Of a stretch of 10,508 nt of DNA, positions 1 to 6,892 are shown in pieces; position 1 is the stretch's first letter, and the number at the start of each line of letters is the position of its first letter. This stretch comes from DASVFB01 sp045806505. GTDB lineage: Bacteria; Actinomycetota; Thermoleophilia; Gaiellales; Gaiellaceae. The notes beneath the pieces were generated by a model that was not told where the DNA came from, searched no databases, and was given only the letters and a program-made list of their open reading frames with translations. The stretch covers positions 1-10,508 of the forward strand of contig JBJMJE010000168.1 of the NCBI GenBank assembly GCA_045806505.1, in the 5' to 3' direction. Position numbers and translations under genes: made by a program.

Positions 1-864
1 TGCCTTGACATGTGCTGTCGCGCGCCGCGCGGCCCAGCACTGGTAATTGACCGCCACCGGGTTCAGTGTCATGTGCGTGTCCGCGTGCTCGATATGGCAC
101 TGCAAAACCGTCACGTCGCCACCGAGCCCCATTGGCCCGATACCGGTCTCGTTCAAGAGCTCGAACAGCTCGTCCTCCAGTTGCGCAACGATCGGATCCG
201 GGTTGCGCGTGCCGACCGGACGCGCGATCGCCTCCTTGGCGAGATACATCGCGTAGTCCGCGCTGCCGCCGATGCCGACGCCGACGATCCCCGGCGGACA
301 CGGCTTGCCTCCGGCGCCGACGATCGACTCGAGCACGAACTGCTTGATCCCCTTCACGCCGTCGGCGGGGACGCACATCTTCAGGAAGCTCATGTTCTCG
401 GAGCCGGAGCCCTTCGGCACGCACTTCACGTCGAGCCCGTCCCAGTCCGCGACGAACTCCCAGTGCACGATCGGCAGGCGGTAGCCGATGTTCGGCCCGG
501 TGTTCTCGCGCGTGATCGTGTGCACGGCGTTCGAGCGCAGCGGATGGTCGAGCGTCGCGCGCGCGGTGCCGGCCTTCAGCGACTCGTAGATGCGCGCCGG
601 ATGCAGCGGGAAGTGCTCGCCGACGCGACACGAGTACACCGCGATGCCGGTGTCCTGGCAGACGAGGTTGTTCTCCGCATCCGCGATGTTGACGTTGCGG
701 TGAATCGTCTCGAGCACGCGCTTTCCCGGAACGGAGGTCTCTTTCGAACGAGCGGCGTCGAGCGCGTCGCGTAGATCCTGCGGGATGTCCTTCAGCGCCC
801 AGACGTACAGATGAGCCGCCGCGTCCTCGACGGCGCCGGCGAGATCCGTGTCGATCGTTGTCAC
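1..864 (-). CDS. Class I fumarate hydratase / L-tartrate dehydratase, alpha subunit (3' end beyond window)
   Basis: This is the alpha half of a two-subunit, oxygen-sensitive 4Fe-4S hydro-lyase that would interconvert fumarate and L-malate, or dehydrate tartrate. 288 codons are visible with no stop, so the gene leaves the window at base 1. Family hallmarks are CQDTG (residues 69-73), GSGSEN (152-157), CPPG followed by a glycine-rich VGVGIGG (189-200) and NYQCW (273-277). C69, C189 and C276 match the three conserved cluster ligands of class I fumarases. The GTG start lies in a GTGA overlap with the stop of the flavoprotein gene, with a weak AAGG 4 nt upstream, so translation is probably coupled. 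About 280-300 residues is usual for this subunit, so little is missing. The beta subunit is not in view and is expected immediately downstream. Fumarate versus tartrate as substrate cannot be settled from this subunit alone; the flavoprotein neighbour favours fumarate. Confidence 0.9.
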   Translation of the reverse strand, partial: MTTIDTDLAGAVEDAAAHLYVWALKDIPQDLRDALDAARSKETSVPGKRVLETIHRNVNIADAENNLVCQDTGIAVYSCRVGEHFPLHPARIYESLKAGTARATLDHPLRSNAVHTITRENTGPNIGYRLPIVHWEFVADWDGLDVKCVPKGSGSENMSFLKMCVPADGVKGIKQFVLESIVGAGGKPCPPGIVGVGIGGSADYAMYLAKEAIARPVGTRNPDPIVAQLEDELFELLNETGIGPMGLGGDVTVLQCHIEHADTHMTLNPVAVNYQCWAARRATAHVKA

Positions 865-2057
865 GCTGCCTTCGCTTTCTCAGCCGCCGCACGTCCGGCG
901 CGACGGCCGAACACGCAGCACTCGAGGAGTGAGTTGCCCATCATCCGGTTGCGCCCGTGGGTGCCGCCGGCGATCTCGCCGCAAGCGTACAGCCCCTCGA
1001 GCGTCGTCTCCGCGTCGGCGTCGATGACGAGCCCGCCGTTCTGGTAATGCAACACCGGATAGGTGAGGATCGGCTCGCGCAGAGGATCGATGCCGCCGCC
1101 GCGGTAGCGGCGCAGCATGTACGGCAGCGAGATCTCCGCGTCATGTTCCGCGATGCGCGTTGTGTCGAGGTAGACCGCCGGCCGACCGTCCGGCGTCTCG
1201 ACGCCGCGACCCTCCGACACCTCGTCGAAGATCGCCTGCGAGACGGTGTCGCGCGGCGCGAGCGAGTCGGTGAACTCCTCGCGCTCCGAGTTCAGCAGCA
1301 CCGCGCCGTAGGCGCGCGTCGTCTCGGGAATCGAGTAGCCCTGCATGTTCGGCGGCCAGGCGCCGCCGTTCGGGTGGTACTGCAACGCGTCGAGGTCGCG
1401 CGCGTCGGCACCGAGCTCGAGCGCTATCTGCGTGACCTCGCCCGTCGCGCCGGGGTGGTTCGTCGACAGCTCGCCGCGCTCCTGCGCCTCCCTGAAGCAG
1501 CGGCCTCCGGCCGCCAGCACGACCGTCCCCGCGTCGATCACGTGCTCGCCGCAGACAGCGCGCCAGCCCTGCTCGCGCCGCTCGAGCGAGCGCAGCGGGC
1601 TCTTCGCAAGCGCGGTCGCCGTGCTCGCCTCGAACGCCTCGCGCAGCGCCTTCGTGATCGCGTGGCCCGTGCGGTCGCCGACCTGGAGCAGGCGCTTGCG
1701 CGACGCGCCGCCGCAGCGCGCGCGGCGGTAGCCCCCGTTCTCCCGCGTGAAGACCACGCCGAGCTCCTCCAGCCAGTGGATCGCCGAAGGCGCTTCGGAC
1801 GTCAGCACCTCGACGAGCTGCCGGTCGGCGGTCTCGTGGCTCGAGCTCCAGACGTCCTCGGCGTGCTGCTCGGGCGAGTCGTCGTCCCCGAAAGCGGCCT
1901 GGATGCCGCCCTGCGCTTTCGCGGAGTTGCAGGACTGCAACGATCCCTTGGCCGCGAGGGCGACACGTGCACCGGCGCGCTCGGCGGAAACAGCTGCGGC
2001 GAGACCGGAGGCCCCGCTGCCGATCACGAGCACGTCGAAGGACGAGGGCGCGGCCAC
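861..2057 (-). CDS. Compact fumarate reductase / L-aspartate oxidase-type FAD flavoprotein
   Basis: A 398-residue FAD-binding oxidoreductase of the succinate dehydrogenase/fumarate reductase/NadB family. The N-terminal dinucleotide fold has GSGASG at 13-18, followed by the A-x-GGIQAA flavin segment (about 48-54). Active-site positions are recognisable: H228 in QYHPNG, R269 in APRDTVSQAI (the usual proton-donor arginine), H337 in HYQNGG, and R371 in NRMMGNSLLE. The protein stops right after the closing FAD segment, so the C-terminal helical domain of FrdA, SdhA and NadB (usually about 530-600 residues) is absent. No iron-sulfur or membrane-anchor subunit adjoins it, so this is probably a soluble enzyme rather than complex II. 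The GTG at 2057 is the only reasonable start: a TAG lies in frame at 2073-2075, and the ATG at 2067 is out of frame. Its stop overlaps the fumarase gene, suggesting fumarate is substrate or product. Succinate oxidation, fumarate reduction and aspartate oxidation all remain possible. Confidence 0.85.
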   Translation of the reverse strand: MAAPSSFDVLVIGSGASGLAAAVSAERAGARVALAAKGSLQSCNSAKAQGGIQAAFGDDDSPEQHAEDVWSSSHETADRQLVEVLTSEAPSAIHWLEELGVVFTRENGGYRRARCGGASRKRLLQVGDRTGHAITKALREAFEASTATALAKSPLRSLERREQGWRAVCGEHVIDAGTVVLAAGGRCFREAQERGELSTNHPGATGEVTQIALELGADARDLDALQYHPNGGAWPPNMQGYSIPETTRAYGAVLLNSEREEFTDSLAPRDTVSQAIFDEVSEGRGVETPDGRPAVYLDTTRIAEHDAEISLPYMLRRYRGGGIDPLREPILTYPVLHYQNGGLVIDADAETTLEGLYACGEIAGGTHGRNRMMGNSLLECCVFGRRAGRAAAEKAKAA

Positions 2058-2065
2058 GAGGAGCC

Positions 2066-2071
2066 ATCGTA
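2066..2071 (-). promoter_or_regulatory. Candidate -10 box before the flavoprotein gene
   Basis: TACGAT on the minus strand fits the TANNNT pattern of actinobacterial -10 elements and lies 8 nt before the GTG at 2057. No Shine-Dalgarno sequence is present in those 8 nt. Transcription starting there would give a leaderless mRNA for the flavoprotein and fumarase genes, separate from the exporter upstream. No -35 element is evident. Confidence 0.35.
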
Positions 2072-2095
2072 CCTAATTCACTCGATAACGACTGC

Positions 2096-4303
2096 TTATC
2101 CGTGAAGCACGGCACGCGAAGGCTGCTGCCGCGGCTGCTTCTCCTCCGGCTCGAGCGACGGCAGCCACTCGAGGCTGCGCGGCAGGTACCAGTTCCAGTC
2201 GCCGAGCAGCTTCATCGCCGACGGCAGCAGCACCGCGCGGACGACCGTCGCATCGAGAAAAACTGCCACCGCGAGCCCAAACCCGAGCTGCTTCACGGGC
2301 AGGAGCCGCACGCTTGCGAAGAGCGCGAACACGCCGACCATCACGAGCGCCGCGCTCGTGATCGTGCCCGCCGTCCTCGAGATCGCGTGCGCCACCGCGT
2401 CCTCCGTCGACTCACCGGCGTCGACGCGCTCCTTGACGCGGCTGAGGATGAACACGTGGTAGTCCATCGACAGCCCGAAGAGGATCACGAAGAGGAAGAG
2501 CGGCAGCCACGAGGTGATCGCGCCGTTCGAGGTGAAGCCCATGAGGCCCTCGGCCCACGAGTGCTGGAAGACGGCGACGAGGATCCCGTAGGACGCCCAC
2601 ACCGAGAGCAGGTTCAGCAGGACCGTCTTGATCGGGATCACGATCGAGCGGAAGGCAAGCAGCATCAGCAGGAACGCGAGGCCGAGCACGAACGCGAACA
2701 CGATCGGCATGCGCTGCTTCATCCGCTGGTTGAAGTCGTAGCTGCCGGCCGTCGCGCCGGTGACGGCCCACTCGGCCTGCGGCAGCTCCTCCGCGATCGG
2801 TGGAATGACGTCGTTGCGCAGCGTCTGCAGCGCATGGTTCGACACCTTGTCGTCGCCCTTCCCCGCTATCGAGAACTCGACGCGCGCGACGGTCTTGTCG
2901 GGATTGACGAATACGTGGAAGGGCGGGAAGAACTCGCCGGTCGCGACGGAGTGGCTGCGGAACGCCGCGTACGCCTTGCGGTAGCGAGGGGTCGTGACGT
3001 CGTTCCCGCGGACGACGAGCACGACGGGCGTCTGCGAGCCCGGGAAGGCGCGCTGCACGTCCTTGAACGCCTGCACGATCGGCAGGTCCTTGGGGAAGTC
3101 GGTGTAGCTCGGGAGCTTCGTGTGGAGCTGCAAGGCGGGCAGCGCGAGCGCGACGAGCAGCGCCGTCGACAGCACGACCGACACGACCGGCCGCCGCAGC
3201 ACGACGCGCACGGCCGCGGAAAAGAAACGATCCTGGCCGCGGCGCCCGTAGAAGTACGGCACCTTCCCCAGGTCGACGCGGTCGCCGAGCTTGTGAAGCA
3301 GCGCCGGCAGCACGCTGAGCGAACCGATCAACGCGCACAGGACGACGAGAATCGTGCCCGCGCCCATCGTCGTGAAGATCGCGTTCCCGGCGAACAGCAT
3401 GCCCGCCATCGCGATCAGCACGGTCGCGCCGGAGATGAGCACCGCCTGCCCGGACGTCGCCGCCGTGCGGAGCAGCGACTCGTGCGGGGAGCTGCCGCCG
3501 CGCCGCTCTTCCCGCTCGCGCTGGAGGTAGAAGAGCGAGTAATCGACACCGACCGCCATGCCGACCATGAGGATCACCGACGAAGTCGCGTCGGCCGTGT
3601 GGATGACGTGGCTGGCGAGCGCGTTCAGGCCGGTCGCGGCAAGGACCGCCGAGAAGGCGAGCAGCACCGGCAGGCCGGCGGCGACGAGCGCGCCGAACGC
3701 GACGAGCAGGATCGCCAGCGTGAGCGGCAGCGACGTGTATTCGGCGCGCGTCATGTCCTGCTTGAACGCCTCGTTGACGGAGTAGTCGGAGCTCGCACGG
3801 CCGAACTCCTCGACCGTCACCCCCGGGTTCGCCTTCTGGACGCGTGCGATCGCCGCGAGAACCGGAGCGATCTTCGAATGCGCCGCGTCGGCCTCGCCCT
3901 TGACGTCGAACTGCACCAGCACCGAGTGGTGGTCCTTCGAGATCAGGCCGGCGTTCGGGTTTCCGATCGGCGAGACGATGTTCGTCACGTTCGGCTGGGC
4001 GTCGAGCGCCTCGACCACGTGCGCGACGGCGACCGTCGGGAGCAGCTGCTCGTAGATCATCGCCTTCGACTGGATGAGCACGCTCTCCGTGGCCGGCGTC
4101 TTGAAGCCCGCCTGCTGCAGCATCGATTCGGCCCTCGCCGCCTGACCCGACGCGTACTCGACATCGGTGAGCTTGACGGCGCCGACCATCGAGCCGACGA
4201 CGACGCAGATCACGGCGAACACGATCCAGCCGAAGGTCGCCGTCTTCCAGTGAGCTGCTGACCACCGGCCCGCCCGGCCGGCGAGGTTCGTACGTCGGGC
4301 CAT
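2096..4303 (-). CDS. MMPL-family (RND superfamily) membrane transporter
   Basis: A 735-residue exporter of the MMPL type, a proton-driven RND-family protein of the cytoplasmic membrane that in actinobacteria typically moves lipids, glycolipids or other hydrophobic molecules outward. It has the expected two-fold layout: a first membrane helix (about 23-43), a soluble extracytoplasmic domain (about 45-190), a helix bundle (190-335), another helix (about 371-390), a second soluble domain (about 392-530) and a final helix bundle (531-700). The proton-relay Asp-Tyr pairs are present in both halves: D254-Y255 in GVDYSLF and D614-Y615 in LSMDYHVF. The ATG at 4303 is chosen because GGAGA lies 8 nt upstream and the first residues give a typical basic N-terminus. 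An upstream reading-frame extension overlaps the dehydrogenase gene and looks spurious. It lies 59 nt after the dehydrogenase and 38 nt before the flavoprotein, probably within one operon. The substrate cannot be told. Confidence 0.93.
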   Translation of the reverse strand: MARRTNLAGRAGRWSAAHWKTATFGWIVFAVICVVVGSMVGAVKLTDVEYASGQAARAESMLQQAGFKTPATESVLIQSKAMIYEQLLPTVAVAHVVEALDAQPNVTNIVSPIGNPNAGLISKDHHSVLVQFDVKGEADAAHSKIAPVLAAIARVQKANPGVTVEEFGRASSDYSVNEAFKQDMTRAEYTSLPLTLAILLVAFGALVAAGLPVLLAFSAVLAATGLNALASHVIHTADATSSVILMVGMAVGVDYSLFYLQREREERRGGSSPHESLLRTAATSGQAVLISGATVLIAMAGMLFAGNAIFTTMGAGTILVVLCALIGSLSVLPALLHKLGDRVDLGKVPYFYGRRGQDRFFSAAVRVVLRRPVVSVVLSTALLVALALPALQLHTKLPSYTDFPKDLPIVQAFKDVQRAFPGSQTPVVLVVRGNDVTTPRYRKAYAAFRSHSVATGEFFPPFHVFVNPDKTVARVEFSIAGKGDDKVSNHALQTLRNDVIPPIAEELPQAEWAVTGATAGSYDFNQRMKQRMPIVFAFVLGLAFLLMLLAFRSIVIPIKTVLLNLLSVWASYGILVAVFQHSWAEGLMGFTSNGAITSWLPLFLFVILFGLSMDYHVFILSRVKERVDAGESTEDAVAHAISRTAGTITSAALVMVGVFALFASVRLLPVKQLGFGLAVAVFLDATVVRAVLLPSAMKLLGDWNWYLPRSLEWLPSLEPEEKQPRQQPSRAVLHG

Positions 4304-4311
4304 GCCGCAAG

Positions 4312-4316
4312 TCTCC
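4312..4316 (-). promoter_or_regulatory. Ribosome binding site of the MMPL gene
   Basis: GGAGA on the minus strand, 8 nt before the ATG at 4303. It fixes this start against the long in-frame extension upstream, and is the only clear Shine-Dalgarno sequence at any start in the window. That fits translation from inside a longer polycistronic message. Confidence 0.6.
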
Positions 4317-4362
4317 GACGGCGGCGCCGGTGCGGCATCGGGTGAATTACTGATCGCGAGTG

Positions 4363-5280
4363 CTAGAAGACCGACGACAGCAGCGCGAGCACGTCGGCGG
4401 CGGAAGCCGGACGCGGATTCGCCTGCGCACCTGCCCGGGACGCCGCCGTCGCGGCGAGCTCCGGCAGGTCTTCCTCCGGCACGCCGAGCGCCGACAGCGT
4501 CGTGAATCCGGCGAGGTGCGCGAGCTCCTCGGCACGTTCCGCCGCACCGCCGCCGAGTAGCTCCGCCGGCACGAACTCTTCGTTGAACCGCAACGCGGGC
4601 GCCAGACAGACGGCGTTGAGAGCGCCGTGCGGCAGCCCGTAGCGGCCGCCGATCGCCTGCGCCATCGCGTGCGCGAGCGCGAGGCCGGATCGGGCGAGCG
4701 CCTCTCCGGCCTTCGCGGCACCTCGAAGGAGCGCCTCGCGTGCGGCACGGTCGGAGCCGTCGTCGAGCACGCGCGGGAGCGCGTCGGAGATCAGACGTGC
4801 GGCTTCGAGTGCGACGGGATCCGCCGCGGGATCGCGACCCTTCACGTAGAGCGCCTCGCACGCGTGGGCGAGCGCGTTGAGCGCCGTGCCGCCGGAAACG
4901 CTCCGCGGCATGCCGAGCGTCAGCTCGACGTCGTAGACGATCGCCTCGTTGTGCGCGCCGCCGCCTCCGCCGCGCATGCGCCGATCCGCGTCCCGGACGC
5001 CGAAGTACCGCGTCCATTCGGACCCGGAGTACGTGGTCGGGACGGACACGAGCGGCAGCCCTGTCTGTGCAGAGACTCGCTTCGCCGTATCAAGCGTCGA
5101 GCCGCCGCCGAGAGCCAGCACGACCTCCGCGTCGTCGACGTCGATCTCGCGCTCGGTGGGAAGCTCGCGCCAGCGGCCGGCAACGTCGACGGGAGCGTCC
5201 CAGCGCTCGGTTGCGAGCAGGAACGCGCGCCGGCCGCGCAGTACCTCGGGCAGCGCGGCGAGGCCCCACCGCACGATCAC
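4363..5280 (-). CDS. Maleylacetate reductase-like iron-type alcohol dehydrogenase
   Basis: A 305-residue member of the iron-containing (group III) alcohol dehydrogenase family, closest by motif to maleylacetate reductases, which use NAD(P)H to reduce maleylacetate to 3-oxoadipate late in aromatic ring-cleavage pathways. The nucleotide-binding loop GGGSTLDTAK is at 58-67, followed by the PTTYSGSEWT signature at 81-90. In the helical domain, NALAHACEALY (135-145) and H204/H218, spaced 14 apart as in the family, mark the metal site. The aspartate of metal-dependent members is N135 here, and the intervening histidine is Q208. The family is usually about 350 residues; the shortfall seems spread over the N-terminus and loops, since the fold markers are all present. 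The GTG start overlaps the lysR stop (GTGA) with no ribosome binding site, so it depends on lysR translation. No ring-cleavage dioxygenase is in view, so the natural substrate is uncertain. Confidence 0.8.
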   Translation of the reverse strand: MIVRWGLAALPEVLRGRRAFLLATERWDAPVDVAGRWRELPTEREIDVDDAEVVLALGGGSTLDTAKRVSAQTGLPLVSVPTTYSGSEWTRYFGVRDADRRMRGGGGGAHNEAIVYDVELTLGMPRSVSGGTALNALAHACEALYVKGRDPAADPVALEAARLISDALPRVLDDGSDRAAREALLRGAAKAGEALARSGLALAHAMAQAIGGRYGLPHGALNAVCLAPALRFNEEFVPAELLGGGAAERAEELAHLAGFTTLSALGVPEEDLPELAATAASRAGAQANPRPASAADVLALLSSVF

Positions 5281-6167
5281 GAGGCGAGCCGCTCGCGCGC
5301 GAGATCGAGAAACGCCTGCGCGGCGCGAGTAAGCGCGCGACCGGGCGAGCGTGCGAGGAAGATGTCGCGTGCCGGCTCGAGCCCCTCGACGTGCGCCTCC
5401 GCGAGGGTCCCCGCCGCGAGCGCCGCCTCGATCGCCGAGCGCGAGATGAACGTCACGCCGTAGCCCGCCTCGACCGCGGTGCGGACGGACTCCTGCAGGC
5501 CGAGCTCGAGCCGCGTGTCGAAGTCCCGCGTGCGGACGCCCGCGCTGCGGAGCGCGTCCTCGATCGCCTCACGCACGCCGGCACCGTCTTGCATGAAGAT
5601 CAGGCTCTCGCCGCGCAGGTCGTCGAGCGAGATCGTCTTGCCGGCGAAGCGGTGATCCGGCGGGCACGCGAGCACGACCTGGTCGCGAAAGAGCGGCTCG
5701 AAGACGACCGATCGGTGGCGCCGCGCGAAGCCGACGATCCCGAGCTCGACGGCTCGGTCGGCGACGAGCTCGACGATGCGATGCGTGTCCGCGACCGTGA
5801 GCGCGACGCTCAGCTCGGGGTTCGTGCGCGCGAGCTCGCCGAGGAGGACGGGGACGACGGAGCCGCCGGGGCCGGTCGACGCGCCGAGCTCGAGCCGGCC
5901 CGTGATCCGCTCGCTCTCGGCCAGCTCGTCGTAGAGCTGCTCCTCGGCCGCGAGCACGCGCTGCGCGTTGCGATAGAGCCGCTGCCCCGCCTCGGTGGGC
6001 TCGACGCGGCGGCCGGAACGGTCGACGAGCTGCACGCCGAGCCGCTTCTCGAGCGCCTGGATCTGCAGGCTCACCGCGGGTTGCGTGACGCCGAGCCGCT
6101 CCGCCGCCTGAGAGAAGCTCTTCTTCTCGACGACGGCGACGAAGGCTGCAAGCTGACGCGTGTCCAT
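5277..6167 (-). CDS. LysR-family transcriptional regulator
   Basis: A 296-residue regulator of standard LysR length. The N-terminal winged helix-turn-helix is clear: residues 1-58 include the family patterns SFSQAAERLGVTQPAVS (17-33), LEKRLG (39-44) and VEPTEAGQ (55-62). A linker helix (about 65-90) leads to a periplasmic-binding-protein-like effector domain (about 91-296) with the usual LELG and QESVRTAVEAGYGVTF segments. It should bind DNA as a tetramer and respond to a small metabolite, likely one used or made by the co-transcribed dehydrogenase. The ATG at 6167 gives the standard N-terminus; an ATG 10 nt upstream is in another frame. LysR genes are usually divergent from their targets; here the presumed target follows in the same direction and overlaps the stop by 4 nt. 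The sugar transferase gene is divergent from it and is an alternative target. The effector cannot be named from sequence. Confidence 0.93.
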   Translation of the reverse strand: MDTRQLAAFVAVVEKKSFSQAAERLGVTQPAVSLQIQALEKRLGVQLVDRSGRRVEPTEAGQRLYRNAQRVLAAEEQLYDELAESERITGRLELGASTGPGGSVVPVLLGELARTNPELSVALTVADTHRIVELVADRAVELGIVGFARRHRSVVFEPLFRDQVVLACPPDHRFAGKTISLDDLRGESLIFMQDGAGVREAIEDALRSAGVRTRDFDTRLELGLQESVRTAVEAGYGVTFISRSAIEAALAAGTLAEAHVEGLEPARDIFLARSPGRALTRAAQAFLDLARERLAS

Positions 6168-6180
6168 AAGCGTTCATTAT
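6166..6180. promoter_or_regulatory. T-N11-A inverted repeat over the lysR start (candidate LysR operator)
   Basis: ATAA-N7-TTAT, a 15-bp imperfect palindrome containing the T-N11-A core expected for LysR-family binding sites. It covers the lysR start codon and most of its -10-like box, so binding would repress the gene's own transcription. The arms are only 4 bp, but AT-rich sequence stands out in this DNA. Confidence 0.4.
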
Positions 6181-6181
6181 G
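6176..6181 (-). promoter_or_regulatory. Candidate -10 box of lysR
   Basis: CATAAT on the minus strand differs from TATAAT at one base and lies 8 nt before the ATG at 6167. There is no Shine-Dalgarno sequence between them, so transcription from here would give a leaderless lysR mRNA. No good -35 element is seen. Confidence 0.4.
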
Positions 6182-6214
6182 GCGGCGGCAATCCGGCTGC
6201 GGCCATGTACGCAC

Positions 6215-6220
6215 TAGCAT
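6215..6220 (+). promoter_or_regulatory. Candidate -10 box of the sugar transferase gene
   Basis: TAGCAT fits TANNNT and lies 6 nt before the GTG at 6227, with no ribosome binding site between. It sits inside GCACTAGCAT, and the GCACTAG part recurs at the same kind of position before the asparagine synthetase gene. Confidence 0.4.
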
Positions 6221-6226
6221 CGTCTC

Positions 6227-6892
6227 GTGGAGTCGCCGACGCGGCCGTCCGAGTCGTTCGTCGCCCGCTTCGAGACGCTTGCGGGTACGTCGACGAGGAG
6301 GCGCGTCGACATCGAGCTGCGCATCCTGGACATCGTCTTCGCGCTCCTCTTCGGCATCGTCGCGGTGCCCGTCGGGCTCGTCATCGCCGCGGTCATCGCC
6401 GGCTCATGCGGGTTTCCGGTGCTCTACCGCGGCGACCGCGTGGGACGCGGCGGCCGCATCTTCACGATCAACAAGTTCCGCACGCTCAGGCGCGACGCGG
6501 AGACGCGCCTCGGCCCCTACCTCGGCGAGGAGCTCGTGCACCGAACGGAGCTCGAGTACACGAGGGTCGGCCGCTGGCTGAAGGCGACGCAGCTCGACGA
6601 GCTGCCGCAGCTGTGGAACGTGCTGCGCGGCGACATGTCGTTCGTCGGCCCGCGCCCGATCCGGCCGCGGTTCTTCGAGGAGCTCGCACGCGAGCTGCCC
6701 GGGTACTGGCAGCGGCTGGTCGTGCGGCCGGGGCTGACGGGCTTCGCGCAGGTCCGGCGCGGCTACGAGACGTCGATGGCGGAGAAGCTCGCGCACGACG
6801 TCGAGTGGATCGCCGACCGCTCCGTGCGGCTCTACGTGCGGACGCTCGTCGCGACTGCGTGGCGCGTGCTGCGGCAGTCCCTACACGTCTAG
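6227..6892 (+). CDS. Short monotopic sugar-phosphate transferase (undecaprenyl-phosphate acceptor)
   Basis: A 221-residue bacterial sugar transferase of the monotopic phosphoglycosyl transferase superfamily (WcaJ, ExoY and PglC type). These enzymes start glycan synthesis by moving a sugar 1-phosphate from a nucleotide sugar onto undecaprenyl phosphate at the inner membrane face. One hydrophobic segment (about 35-60) should form the re-entrant membrane helix. Downstream motifs are PVLYRGDRVGRGG (64-76), the basic KFRTLR stretch (83-88), the catalytic Asp-Glu pair D124-E125 in LDELPQLWN, SFVGPRP (138-144) and RPGLTGFAQV (167-176). Only the catalytic core is present; the multi-span N-terminal domain of long WcaJ-like proteins is missing. 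The GTG start has a -10-like box 6 nt before it. No other glycan genes lie within the window, so the polymer is unknown. The 3' end overlaps the convergent antiporter gene by 12 bp. Confidence 0.9.
   Translation: MESPTRPSESFVARFETLAGTSTRRRVDIELRILDIVFALLFGIVAVPVGLVIAAVIAGSCGFPVLYRGDRVGRGGRIFTINKFRTLRRDAETRLGPYLGEELVHRTELEYTRVGRWLKATQLDELPQLWNVLRGDMSFVGPRPIRPRFFEELARELPGYWQRLVVRPGLTGFAQVRRGYETSMAEKLAHDVEWIADRSVRLYVRTLVATAWRVLRQSLHV

Noticed and set aside
2100..2112. Five-bp hairpin at the 3' end of the MMPL gene as a terminator
   Set aside because: The stem is too short, has no T-run, and lies across the last codons just before a co-directional gene.
957..4261. Long plus-strand reading frames opposite the flavoprotein and MMPL genes (382 and 764 codons)
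   Set aside because: Their proteins are low-complexity, Arg/His/Asp-rich and match no family, while the minus strand encodes clear motifs. Such antisense frames are common in GC-rich DNA.
4304..5017. N-terminal extension of the MMPL frame through the dehydrogenase gene
   Set aside because: The extension is an Arg-rich shadow of the dehydrogenase. The ATG at 4303 has a good ribosome binding site and a normal MMPL N-terminus.
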